Virus record (IMG/VR): IMGVR_UViG_3300042992_002630
Span: 1 to 42,326 of that record
DNA from: a virus
DNA length: 42,326 nucleotides
Direction: 5' to 3' (one strand)
In this document: positions 22,496 through 30,298 of the stretch, in pieces
How the letters are laid out: the number at the start of each line of letters is the position of its first letter
Numbering within the stretch: the first letter of the stretch is position 1
Notes under the pieces: generated by a model
Seen by the model: only the letters and a program-made list of their open reading frames with translations
Told to the model about the DNA's origin: nothing
Databases searched by the model: none
Program-made: the position numbers and the translations under genes

Positions 22496-22522
22496 GACTG
22501 AAATATTTGTCCTATTCTTAGT

Positions 22523-22551
22523 AACCCAGTGCATAAAACACTGGGTTTTTT
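22523..22551 (+). terminator. Terminator of cassette gene 2
   Basis: AACCCAGTG-CATAAAA-CACTGGGTT followed by TTTT. Confidence 0.85.
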
Positions 22552-22601
22552 CATGTTGCCTAAGTCATCAAAAAATATTTTAAAAATTTTTCCAAAACCC
22601 C

Positions 22602-22630
22602 TTGACAAATATTTGTTATCCTGATACTAT
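22602..22630 (+). promoter_or_regulatory. Cassette promoter copy C
   Basis: TTGACA (22602-22607), 17 bases, TACTAT (22625-22630). The preceding block AAAATATTTTAAAAATTTTT is shared with copy A. Confidence 0.85.
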
Positions 22631-22666
22631 ATAAGAGTGAGAGAAAAAAACAACAGGAGACAAAAA

Positions 22667-23641
22667 ATGAGAGTAGCAGAAATTAACACCACAGAACTAA
22701 ATTTAGACCCCAAAAGATTTCAATACAAACTAGTCCACAATTCAACAGGTGCTACTGGTTCATTATCAGGAATTGACTCCTGGAATATCTATTTGTCAGG
22801 AATTGTATTGGTGTGGGAAGATTTTGGAGACATTTATGTGGTCAATGGTCACAACAGAGTAACCCTGGCCAAAAAGCTGGGGGTTCAAAAAGTTCTCTGT
22901 AGGTTCATTGATGCCTCTACTCATGTAGAAGCTAGGCTAGTAGGTGCACTGGCCAACATTGCAGAGGGTATGGGAACTGCCATTGATGCAGCCAAGTTTT
23001 TTAGAGACTCATCATATACCGTAAAAGACGTAAAAAACTTTGGCATTAATCCCAGGTTAAAAATAGTGCAAGATGGGTTAAGCCTGTCCAATCTGGTTAG
23101 TTTCCTGTTTGATAAGGTTATTACTGGCACTATTCCCATTGATAAGGGTGTGATTTTGGGTAGTGTAGGGACCAGAGAACAGTTGGAAGTCTGGGAATTG
23201 ATTAAGGATAAGCAGGTTAGCACCCCTGCATTGGATGAAATTATCGCAAATATCCTTAACCCTGCAACTGGGCAAATGTCCCTGCTTAACCTCTACATAG
23301 ACAGTGATGATGAGCTAATAAGACTAGAGTTAATTGCCCTGGTAAGGGTCAAGCTACAAAGATCCAAAAAACTATTACACTTAGTCTCAGATAACTCTCA
23401 ATTCCTAGAGTCAATAGGAAACAACTTAAATCACACTGGCAACACATCAACTGGTGAGTTAACTCACTATGTGCTACAAATTTTTGACCAGTTAAAAAAT
23501 CAGAGTGGACCAGTAAGTGACATTCTCAGTAAAGGTGTCAATGCTATAAAATCAGGTCAATCAATGCCTGATGTGATAACTGTTTGTGTTAATGAACTAA
23601 TCACAGTTATTCCTAGAATGATCAACCAAAAAGTTGCTTAA
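22667..23641 (+). CDS. ParB/Srx-like nuclease-domain protein (CpG-depleted cassette)
   Basis: 324 residues starting MRVAEINTTELNLDPKRFQY, preceded by AACAGGAGACAAAAA. The ParB-fold signature is IYVVNGHNRVTLAKKLGVQK (NGHNR), followed by a helical region with GTAIDAAKFFRDSS as in phage ParB-like proteins. These can be DNA nucleases, CTP-dependent switches or regulators. Three CpG in 975 bases. A second ParB-like protein is encoded at 27553-28524. Confidence 0.8.
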   Translation: MRVAEINTTELNLDPKRFQYKLVHNSTGATGSLSGIDSWNIYLSGIVLVWEDFGDIYVVNGHNRVTLAKKLGVQKVLCRFIDASTHVEARLVGALANIAEGMGTAIDAAKFFRDSSYTVKDVKNFGINPRLKIVQDGLSLSNLVSFLFDKVITGTIPIDKGVILGSVGTREQLEVWELIKDKQVSTPALDEIIANILNPATGQMSLLNLYIDSDDELIRLELIALVRVKLQRSKKLLHLVSDNSQFLESIGNNLNHTGNTSTGELTHYVLQIFDQLKNQSGPVSDILSKGVNAIKSGQSMPDVITVCVNELITVIPRMINQKVA

Positions 23642-23655
23642 CCAAAGGTTTAACC

Positions 23656-23689
23656 AGTTGACTACTTGTTACAAGTGGTCAACTTTTTT
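23656..23689 (+). terminator. Terminator after the ParB-like gene
   Basis: Thirteen-base arms with one internal mismatch (AGTTGACTACTTG / CAAGTGGTCAACT) and a T6 tail, ending before the ASCH gene, which may therefore rely on read-through or its own weak promoter. Confidence 0.8.
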
Positions 23690-23701
23690 GTATGAGATAA
23701 A

Positions 23702-24220
23702 ATGAATAAACATAAACAGTTATCAATTTTTGACTTGTTTCCACAAGATGAGCAGGTGAGAGGCAAGGCAACTGAAACTCACCCCACACCACCACCTAGA
23801 AACTCAGTAATTGGCAAAATGAGGGCTATATCAATCCATGCTCCTCATGCTTATGCAATTTGCCTAGCAATAAAGCCCTATGAGTATAGAAACTCTCCTA
23901 CAAAGTTTCGGGGTTGGGTTTTGATTCATTCCAGTGGCAGCAAAGCTAGTGATTCAAGCTTTAAAGACTATCAGTTAGAAGACATCAGACACCTTGTTTC
24001 CAGGCAAGCTTTAATTGGTGCTGGTTTTATATCAGACTGCCAGAGGATGGAAGAAGGGGGCTTTGCCTATTTATTCAGTGAGGTATTGTTATTTGACAGC
24101 CCTGTTGAAGGGGTGAAGGGTTGCCAAAGCATATTTTGGGGGGACTGTAATGACCCTGCTAAAATAAAGGCTTTTGAGCAAGCTAGAGAAGAATTAAAGG
24201 CTTTTGATATTAGCCTTTAA
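23702..24220 (+). CDS. ASCH-domain protein with beta-clamp motif (CpG-depleted)
   Basis: 172 residues. N-terminus KHKQLSIFDLFPQDE contains QLSIFDLF, a strong match to sliding-clamp binding motifs. The ASCH domain follows: MRAISIHAPHAYAICLAIKP, YRNSPTKFRGWVLIHSSGSK. Probably recruited to replicating DNA and binding RNA or modified nucleotides. One CpG in 519 bases, like its upstream neighbours. Confidence 0.8.
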   Translation: MNKHKQLSIFDLFPQDEQVRGKATETHPTPPPRNSVIGKMRAISIHAPHAYAICLAIKPYEYRNSPTKFRGWVLIHSSGSKASDSSFKDYQLEDIRHLVSRQALIGAGFISDCQRMEEGGFAYLFSEVLLFDSPVEGVKGCQSIFWGDCNDPAKIKAFEQAREELKAFDISL

Positions 24221-24226
24221 TGTCCT

Positions 24227-24268
24227 GTAAAATAGAGGGTAATTAGTGCCAATTACCCTCTATTTTAC
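24227..24268. terminator. Long hairpin terminator at the right edge of the cassette region
   Basis: Eighteen-base perfect arms (24227-24244 and 24251-24268, AAAATAGAGGGTAATT and its complement) with a six-base loop. It marks a sharp return of CpG frequency on its right side. Confidence 0.75.
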
Positions 24269-24269
24269 T

Positions 24270-24743
24270 ATGAATTGGATATACAGTATGCGTCCCGATG
24301 TGGCGTTAATGGTGTTAGATAGCCAAATTAATATACTATTTTCTCCAATAAAAATAACCGGAAAAGTCGCAATTCATACGACATTTTATGAAGACAAGAA
24401 GGAACAAATAAAATGTGATCAAATGATTAGAGACATGGGGTACGAACCCGACCATATTCTCGAAGGTAGCTTAATGGGATGGGCAAAAGTTAAAGAGTGT
24501 ATTGTTTACGATGACAATAGCTTTATGGCAGATTACAATAAGCACCGCTCTATAACGCCAAATTTACAGCAATTTAGGCAAGATAATCAATGGTATGGCG
24601 ATGTTTTTGGAGTGTATTTAGAAAATATAAATATTCCAGCATTGCCGATAATCTGGATAGGGGAATACCAAAAACCCGGTACATGGTGGCAGCCCGGAGT
24701 ACCGTTAGACTCCATCGGCTGCAAGATTTTATTTGCAAGTTAA
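24270..24743 (+). CDS. ASCH/PUA-like hypothetical protein
   Basis: 157 residues starting MNWIYSMRPDVALMVLDSQI; a GTG eight codons upstream lies in the terminator hairpin. IKITGKVAIHTTFYED, GWAKVKECIVYDDNSF and YGDVFGVYLENI fit a PUA/ASCH-like beta barrel, but the signature is weak. CpG content is normal, unlike the preceding genes. It converges, with a four-base overlap, on the Gly/Arg-rich gene. Confidence 0.55.
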   Translation: MNWIYSMRPDVALMVLDSQINILFSPIKITGKVAIHTTFYEDKKEQIKCDQMIRDMGYEPDHILEGSLMGWAKVKECIVYDDNSFMADYNKHRSITPNLQQFRQDNQWYGDVFGVYLENINIPALPIIWIGEYQKPGTWWQPGVPLDSIGCKILFAS

Positions 24744-25423
24744 GCGGCTCTTTGTGATCTTCGTCTATTGGCTATCTGTTTAATAAGTTGACCTCTAGCC
24801 GCCCTTGCTTCGCTAGGTCTAGGACGGACTGCTGGTGTTGGTGCTGTTGCTGATGCAGCCCTCCTAGAACCTCTGTTTTGATGGGGATCACCACTGGTGC
24901 TACCACCACCAGCATTGCCAGTCCTACCGCCACCACCGCCAGCATTAGCAGTAAGCCCACTTCTTCGTGCTTCTCTCATTGTCCTCCTAGAAGTTGGGTC
25001 AAGAAATTCTGCTGTCGAATAACGGTTTAGCCTGTTACGTCTTCTGGCTGGGGTATCATTGTAAGCATCAAAGCCAATCCTCATCCTCCGTGGCGTACCT
25101 TGTCCACCTCCAATACCTCTAGCAACGTTAGCAATGCCGCCTCTAGTGCTACCGCCACCAGCATTGCCAGTGCTACCGCCACCAGCATTGCCAGTCCTAC
25201 CGCCACCAGCATTGCCAGTCCTACCGCCTCTTCGTGCTGTTTCTGCTATTACTTGCGGCCTAGTACGTGGATCAGTAAAATCCCCCCCTCGTTGTGCTGG
25301 TGTCATAAGACGGTTAATCCTGTTGAGAGTTCTAGGCACGCTATAAGGATCAAAGCCAGTCTTTATCCTTCTAGTCCGCCCACCTTGTCCGCCTCTAGTG
25401 CTTCTAGCAACGCCTCTAGCCAT
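24740..25423 (-). CDS. Gly/Arg-rich repetitive protein
   Basis: 227 residues starting MARGVARSTRGG, preceded by AGGA. Very basic. Two diverged copies of a 50-residue unit (TRRIKTGFDPYSVPRTLNRI and PRRMRIGFDAYNDTPARRRN) are separated by GNAGGGST repeats. Likely nucleic-acid binding or a phage structural/packaged protein; no family recognised. The repeats come from 24-bp tandem DNA units. Confidence 0.6.
   Translation of the reverse strand: MARGVARSTRGGQGGRTRRIKTGFDPYSVPRTLNRINRLMTPAQRGGDFTDPRTRPQVIAETARRGGRTGNAGGGRTGNAGGGSTGNAGGGSTRGGIANVARGIGGGQGTPRRMRIGFDAYNDTPARRRNRLNRYSTAEFLDPTSRRTMREARRSGLTANAGGGGGRTGNAGGGSTSGDPHQNRGSRRAASATAPTPAVRPRPSEARAARGQLIKQIANRRRSQRAA
25149..25220. repeat. Three 24-bp tandem repeats in the Gly-rich gene
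   Basis: Units at 25149-25172, 25173-25196 and 25197-25220 (core CCGCCACCAGCATTGCCAGT), with diverged copies near 24896-24946. They encode AGGGSTGN or AGGGRTGN on the minus strand. Confidence 0.85.
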
Positions 25424-25469
25424 AATAGTCAATCCTAATTTTGTAAATAATTTATCTTTAGTTTTCCCA

Positions 25470-25799
25470 ATGACGGTATTAGCAGAAAGTGATGCAGTTC
25501 ACTACGAGTTACTGACAGATGAGAGCGAGATTATTGGCAGCGTGTTTGCTGTTGACCAGTGCGAGTATATCGAGATAGTTGATTTATCCGTTGGACAAGA
25601 ATTTCAAGGTCAAGGTTATGGGCGATCGCTCATGCAGGTAATTCTTGACAATCACCCAGACACCATACTTTGTTTACGATGCAGCGCGTTCGACAATGGA
25701 TTGAGTCAGGAAAACTTAGCGGAATGGTATAAACGGCTGGGATTTGTAGATGGTACGCCATTTCATCAAGGTGATGGGTGGATGCACAGACCTGTTTAG
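25470..25799 (+). CDS. GNAT-family N-acetyltransferase
   Basis: 109 residues starting MTVLAESDAVHYELL. Acetyl-CoA loop QEFQGQGYGRSLMQVIL and the C-terminal LAEWYKRLGFVDGTPF are diagnostic. Substrate unknown. Its last 170 bases overlap, in antisense, the end of the PAPS-reductase-like frame. Contains a HIP1 site at 25622. Confidence 0.85.
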   Translation: MTVLAESDAVHYELLTDESEIIGSVFAVDQCEYIEIVDLSVGQEFQGQGYGRSLMQVILDNHPDTILCLRCSAFDNGLSQENLAEWYKRLGFVDGTPFHQGDGWMHRPV

Positions 25800-26682
25800 C
25801 CGTCAGCCTGGCGCTAACTTCTGGGAACAAGTCACACAATTCTTTGAGTTGAACGGGTGCGTAACGCGCTAACCACTTATAATAAGTTCCACACAGAATT
25901 TCTGGGCTACAATACCAAAGCGTCCGGGGAAATGGCTTGCCTTTTTTCTGCGGTATTTGGTGCATTGAGTAAATAGGTGAGATTGGTGCGTCCTCTTCCA
26001 CTAGCAACGCCCAAACATCAATATCAAGCCAATCACCTATCGGGAGTCCACGCACATAGGGTAAATAGTCTTTTTTGTCCTGATCACGGAATTGAATTAG
26101 TCCTTCTCGACTAATTTCAAACTGGCGTTCCATGCCTTCCGCGCCGCGATTTCCCCACATACACATTACATTGGGGTTTCCATCACCATAATTATGCTGA
26201 AATTGATAGATGGCTTCGTAGGAAATGCTATCCCTCATTTCTCCCCAATCCCAAAAATTCAATGGTTGTCCATCTTTAGTTTTTAATCCGTAAGAATTAC
26301 CCCAATCTAAATATTTTTTAATAATTAATGGAAACGGGTCATCAGTTAAATACTCCTCATAATAAAACCCGTTACCAAATGAATTGATATAATCCTCCCA
26401 CTCTGGCAAAACATCATAGTGGTGCGGAAGTTCCGCACCGCAATCAATAATTAAATTACAATAATCAACCTCTGCTAATTCCAAAATTATTGCAGTTGCC
26501 ATTGAGTCTTTACCGTACCCAAACCACAATCCTGGTATGACATCCTGATTAATTTTAGGATCATCATACCAAGTCCGCACACGCTCAATGGTTTTGTTCT
26601 TGAGTGCCTGAAATTCATCAGTTTTCGCCCGTTTCGCTGCTTCTATATATTTCTTCTGCGGCAGTGCTTTCGATATTTCCAT
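25630..26682 (-). CDS. PAPS reductase-like PP-loop protein
   Basis: 350 residues. The PP-loop (GLWFGYGKDSMATAIILELA, residues 51-70) and GAEGMERQFEISREGLIQFR with ADPW-type DWLDIDVWALLVEE match phage phosphoadenosine phosphosulfate reductase-like (IbrA-like) ATP pyrophosphatases. The last 56 residues are antisense to the GNAT gene and look non-native, so the original stop was probably lost. Co-oriented with a ParB-like gene, as in IbrA/IbrB pairs. Roles proposed for such pairs include DNA modification and regulation. Confidence 0.8.
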   Translation of the reverse strand: MEISKALPQKKYIEAAKRAKTDEFQALKNKTIERVRTWYDDPKINQDVIPGLWFGYGKDSMATAIILELAEVDYCNLIIDCGAELPHHYDVLPEWEDYINSFGNGFYYEEYLTDDPFPLIIKKYLDWGNSYGLKTKDGQPLNFWDWGEMRDSISYEAIYQFQHNYGDGNPNVMCMWGNRGAEGMERQFEISREGLIQFRDQDKKDYLPYVRGLPIGDWLDIDVWALLVEEDAPISPIYSMHQIPQKKGKPFPRTLWYCSPEILCGTYYKWLARYAPVQLKELCDLFPEVSARLTAKQVCASTHHLDEMAYHLQIPAVYTIPLSFPDSIHCRTRCIVNKVWCLGDCQELPA

Positions 26683-27310
26683 CTCCCCAAATATCCCCTT
26701 CTAAAATGTTTTCAGGCCAAGTCAGTACATCTTCTTCTGTGCGCTGCACTTCTTCTTGGGTTTCTTCGCTGTCATCTTCTTCTTGGTCGTCACTTTCTTC
26801 TTGGGCATCATGGATTAATTTCTCCAATTCTTCTAGTGGTAAATCAGCGTCTAGTTTCAATTGTTGAATACAAGCAAGTGCTAATTCTCGCGCCATTCTG
26901 TCTTGTGATTTTTGCAGAATAGCAACAATAAATGCCTTGCAAATATCTAACTGACGGCGGACATCCCCCATTTTTGATAGGCGAACCGCGCCATCCGCTA
27001 AAGCTAAAGTTCCCTGAAATGCTGCCAACATTCCGTTTAAATCAAGTCCTAAAAGCCGCAGTTTTAATTCTTCGACAAACTCAAAAGTTAGCTCCCCTTG
27101 TTCAACTAAAATTTCACACGCTTGGAGCAAAGTTTTCCCTTCTTTGGAGAATTTCCCCGCGCCTTCAATTTGTGAAAGAATCCGACCATGGGCAGCATAA
27201 AAACTCTCACGGACAATGCTCTCAAAGTCATAATCTTGGGCATCCGTGAAAGCGTCGCGCCATTTCCCAGATAATCGTTTACCGTAGAGTCCGTTATTCT
27301 TCTTTGGCAT
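26618..27310 (-). CDS. Hypothetical helical protein with acidic tail
   Basis: 230 residues: helical core (FVEELKLRLLGLDLNGMLAA), then a very acidic stretch (EESDDQEEDDSEETQEEVQR) near residues 168-195. Overlaps the next gene by 65 bases and the previous by 17. Could be a small terminase subunit or another packaging/regulatory partner, but the evidence is position only. Confidence 0.5.
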   Translation of the reverse strand: MPKKNNGLYGKRLSGKWRDAFTDAQDYDFESIVRESFYAAHGRILSQIEGAGKFSKEGKTLLQACEILVEQGELTFEFVEELKLRLLGLDLNGMLAAFQGTLALADGAVRLSKMGDVRRQLDICKAFIVAILQKSQDRMARELALACIQQLKLDADLPLEELEKLIHDAQEESDDQEEDDSEETQEEVQRTEEDVLTWPENILEGDIWGDGNIESTAAEEIYRSSETGEN

Positions 27311-27599
27311 TACGAACCAACCGGACTACTTGGGTAATTATCTTGTTGACTTCCTGCATCGCTTTTGAACGGCGACCATGCCTGATGTTGTTCTTTCCAC
27401 ATTTGGATTTATCGCGTGGTCCGGTTGACTTCTCCCAAGGCCTATGTACTAAACATCGTTGACGTGCGGCTTCTATAAACTCAGGTGATAGGTTTTTCCG
27501 CTTGTACCTTTTAGGCGGATATTTTTTAGCCCTGAATGACTCCAAAAACTTGTCAGAATCCAACGTTTTCGGCTGTGATTGCTCCGTCTGTACTGTCAT
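27294..27599 (-). CDS. Small basic protein with WEKSTGPR motif
   Basis: 101 residues. CLVHRPWEKSTGPRDKSKCG followed by KNNIRHGRRSKA is a short motif seen repeatedly in cyanobacterial and phage proteins (HRPWEKSTGPRTxxGK...NxxxHG). Basic throughout, so probably DNA-binding. Overlaps the ParB-like gene by 47 bases. Function unknown. Confidence 0.6.
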   Translation of the reverse strand: MTVQTEQSQPKTLDSDKFLESFRAKKYPPKRYKRKNLSPEFIEAARQRCLVHRPWEKSTGPRDKSKCGKNNIRHGRRSKAMQEVNKIITQVVRLVRNAKEE

Positions 27600-28524
27600 T
27601 TATTGCCACTCCTAACTCGGTGCTCATCATGTCTACTATCTTTAGAATTACCTGACTCCGATATTGCTGAACCATGCCCTCAGTTGAGATGCCAATTTTG
27701 GGTGCAAGTTGGTCAAGTTTAGAGCGAAAATTAGCTAAATCACCCTTATCTAAAAAGATAAAAAACTGTGTTTGCTCACCCTTCCCGGTGTAGTTAATTG
27801 ACTGAACTGCACCAACATCTGTCACATTTTCAGTTTCAACAATGACCTTTTCCGCAGGTGGTGGAGGTGTGTAATCGCTTCTACTGGGTGTTACGTCAAT
27901 GGTAGTGCCATCTTCACTCATTTGAGGATTTGGGTATTTCTCGTCATCAAAATCGTAACCCGTTTCTTCCTGTTCCTCTTCCGGTTCTTCTTTGCGAACT
28001 AGAAAGGCTCGCATAAAACTGTTAGCAGTTGAAGTATCCCAACCCGCTGTTTTAATCTGTCTTTTGGGCATTTGTGCCAAAATTGCGGCAATTTTACCGG
28101 GGTCATCACGTCCATCATGGCTAGTATTGTTAAGTCGAAGCAGCGCCGACTTTTGGGATAGTTCATCGAGCGTGACGGGAACGACGGGGATAGCAGTCCA
28201 ATAATTAGCACAAAACCGCTCTCGATGTTTTTCGGCTACTTTATCTCTCCCCGTCCCTTTGATCCACCGATCCCACTCTTTCAGGAAAAAATCTTCATCC
28301 TGTTGGCTTAACCAATCCGCACCCTGAACCCTGCCATGTCCTGAGATGAGGTAGCCGAAACTACCGTCTAGGTTTCGCTGAATTGTGGGGTAAATCAACC
28401 ATCCAAAATCTAGCAAGCTGTCACGAATCCAAGGCAAATCATTCTCTTCTGAATGTTCGCGGGGATTTTCAGGGTGGAATTTTGCCAATACGCTGGAGAT
28501 TGGTAATCGTAAAACTTCACTCAT
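27553..28524 (-). CDS. ParB/Srx-like domain protein
   Basis: 323 residues. The N-terminal ParB-fold has ENPREHSEENDLPWIRDSL and GYLISGHGRVQGADWLSQQD (GHGR motif). The middle is acidic and low in complexity (EEPEEEQEETGYDFDD), and the C-terminal domain (240-310) is unassigned. Starts with a four-base overlap after the sigma-like gene. Together with the PAPS-reductase-like gene downstream it recalls IbrB/IbrA pairs. Confidence 0.8.
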   Translation of the reverse strand: MSEVLRLPISSVLAKFHPENPREHSEENDLPWIRDSLLDFGWLIYPTIQRNLDGSFGYLISGHGRVQGADWLSQQDEDFFLKEWDRWIKGTGRDKVAEKHRERFCANYWTAIPVVPVTLDELSQKSALLRLNNTSHDGRDDPGKIAAILAQMPKRQIKTAGWDTSTANSFMRAFLVRKEEPEEEQEETGYDFDDEKYPNPQMSEDGTTIDVTPSRSDYTPPPPAEKVIVETENVTDVGAVQSINYTGKGEQTQFFIFLDKGDLANFRSKLDQLAPKIGISTEGMVQQYRSQVILKIVDMMSTELGVAINDSTDGAITAENVGF

Positions 28525-29639
28525 TTTTTAGCAACCTCGACGGCTTCCTGAGATTTTTGCATAGCGCTGTTTAGCAGTTTTAACGCCTCGTCTAACTCTG
28601 GTGATTCACCACAGTTCTTGATTAGGTAATCAGCGAGTGACGTAAATTTTGATGTAATCTGCCATTGTGATTGACTGGTACTCATTCGTTTTTTCGATAG
28701 ATTTATTGAATTATTGATAACATAATTTTTACTCCATAGGTAAGCGGTGCTGTGGTCAACTCCCAAATAAGTTTCACACCAATAACTAGATTTACCGTTA
28801 GCGATCGCCTCCAAAACTTTCAGCTTCACATTATTAGAATAGCCACGTCTCCCATTTGGCAATGGGTTCTCCCTGAATTGAGTCTGACAGGACTTGCACA
28901 AATAGCTTTGTTTCCCGTCACGTTTACCATTTTTAATAGTTTGATAGGATTTGCAGTTTGGACATTGAACACGCCCCGCAATAATTAACTTTAACTTTTG
29001 TAAAGACTCAGATTTAATGCGGTGTAATTCCTTCAATTTAATATTATGGATTTGGCACAACATTTTGGCGGGGATATGGGTAATATATAAATCTTTGATG
29101 ATTGTGGCGTGAAGTTCTGGCAACTTATCAAGCAGCGGGAGAATTGACTCTGATTCCTCTGCTTGCTCCGTTGTCAACTGTTCGGGTAGTTCAGGATTAT
29201 TTTGATTGCAAGCTATCGCCGCCTCTTTGGCAACTTGTAAAGAGATATTTAGTTCAATGGCCGCTTGTTCATAAGTTACGCCATGTTTTTGCGCGTGTCG
29301 CTTCAATTTTTGGTGGGTTTCTTGGAGGGGACGCGGAACTTTTACCATCCGCGCTTTATCCCTGACAAATTGCGCCATTGCACCATAAATAAACGGCACG
29401 GCGTAACTGGAAAGTTTAATTTTCTTAGTAGGGTCAAACCTCTCCACCGCTTTGATTAATCCCTCCGCCCCAATTTGTATCAGGTCTTCTCTTGGGACTG
29501 TGCAGCAAGCGGTCATTTTACCTGCTATATGACCGACTAGCCCCATGTTAGTCTCAACTATTTTGTTTCTCAGTCGGATGTCCCTGGTTTGGTGAAAATT
29601 AATTAAAAGTTGCTGATTGTCTAAGTATGCCGCGTCCAT
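28521..29639 (-). CDS. Sigma-70-type factor fused to IS1 InsA-like zinc ribbon and HTH
   Basis: 372 residues. Residues 8-100 are sigma region 2 (EDLIQIGAEGLIKAVERFDP, then SSYAVPFIYGAMAQFVRD); about 100-135 region 3 (VKVPRPLQETHQKLKRHAQK); about 168-222 a region 4-like HTH. Then a zinc ribbon with Cys226, Cys229, Cys248 and Cys251 (CPNCKSYQTIKNGKRDGKQS) and a helix-turn-helix (270-305, VKLKVLEAIANGKSSYWCET) as in IS1-family InsA proteins. No transposase DDE domain. Predicted to redirect host RNA polymerase to phage promoters, with added DNA-binding specificity from the transposon-type module. First gene of the ParB/PAPS operon. Confidence 0.8.
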   Translation of the reverse strand: MDAAYLDNQQLLINFHQTRDIRLRNKIVETNMGLVGHIAGKMTACCTVPREDLIQIGAEGLIKAVERFDPTKKIKLSSYAVPFIYGAMAQFVRDKARMVKVPRPLQETHQKLKRHAQKHGVTYEQAAIELNISLQVAKEAAIACNQNNPELPEQLTTEQAEESESILPLLDKLPELHATIIKDLYITHIPAKMLCQIHNIKLKELHRIKSESLQKLKLIIAGRVQCPNCKSYQTIKNGKRDGKQSYLCKSCQTQFRENPLPNGRRGYSNNVKLKVLEAIANGKSSYWCETYLGVDHSTAYLWSKNYVINNSINLSKKRMSTSQSQWQITSKFTSLADYLIKNCGESPELDEALKLLNSAMQKSQEAVEVAKK

Positions 29640-30025
29640 TTATCCCAAATTTAGTAATAACTTTTAAATTACCCAGTCCTGGCGTGTTTGTCACTGACCC
29701 CGAAACAGGAAACCCTGTGCAAACTACAACTGATGTAGTAGTACAAGCATGGATGGAGGGTAACGCCGCAGTTAAACCCGAACCAGGGCAAAACCCAAAT
29801 GTAGTTAACTTGCGCGGGTATGCTGTAAAACCCCGATTACTGCCAACTGAGTTGATCCGTAAACAGTCGGAAGCATCAGCCGTTTATGTTGACCCATTGA
29901 CGGGGAATGAGCAAACGGGGAAATTTACGCTACAACCGCAGTTTGACGGAAAACGCCCCAGAGTTACAAAGGCTTTAGCCCGTGCTTTGGGGTCTGAATT
30001 ACAAGGTACTTTTGAGTTTAGTTGA
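29627..30025 (+). CDS. Hypothetical, probably structural protein
   Basis: 132 residues, beta-rich (VITFKLPSPGVFVTDPETGN and AVYVDPLTGNEQTGKFTLQP). The style resembles head-tail joining or capsid decoration proteins but no family is certain. Its start codon region (29627-29639) overlaps, head to head, the start of the sigma-like gene. Confidence 0.5.
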   Translation: MPRPFIPNLVITFKLPSPGVFVTDPETGNPVQTTTDVVVQAWMEGNAAVKPEPGQNPNVVNLRGYAVKPRLLPTELIRKQSEASAVYVDPLTGNEQTGKFTLQPQFDGKRPRVTKALARALGSELQGTFEFS

Positions 30026-30083
30026 ACATTAAAAGCACCCTTTGAGGCGCTTTATTCACAAGGTGGAGAAATTCTTGCCTTAC

Positions 30084-30209
30084 CTAATGGACATAAATTT
30101 TTTGACTCTTAACTTTACAACAAGCAGGGCATTTTACACCCTCCAAATCTTCCCGTTCCGTACAAATTTTGATTTGAGAATTTACTACATCTTCATTTAA
30201 ATAAAGCAT
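30084..30209 (-). CDS. Possible small zinc-finger-like peptide (41 aa)
   Basis: A minus-strand frame starting right after the terminator hairpin, with EDLEGVKCPACCKVKSQKI. One CPxC-like pair only. No ribosome binding site is visible, so it may be a remnant. Confidence 0.25.
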   Translation of the reverse strand: MLYLNEDVVNSQIKICTEREDLEGVKCPACCKVKSQKIYVH

Positions 30210-30241
30210 AAAAAATGGGGTGATAGTTCACCCCATTTTTT
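30210..30241. terminator. Bidirectional terminator, copy 1
   Basis: AAAAAATGGGGTGA-TAGT-TCACCCCATTTTTT: 14-bp perfect arms. Ends the leftward cassette gene 30299-30556. Almost identical to the hairpin at 30667-30698. Confidence 0.85.
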
Positions 30242-30298
30242 TAACCTACTTTCATGCTTTTCTTGAATTTACTAGCATTAGTACAGGTTGTTAGTTGG

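Noticed and set aside
28521-28990. Intact IS1-type insertion sequence
   Set aside because: Only the InsA-like ribbon and HTH are present, in frame with the sigma domains. No DDE transposase gene or terminal inverted repeats are visible.
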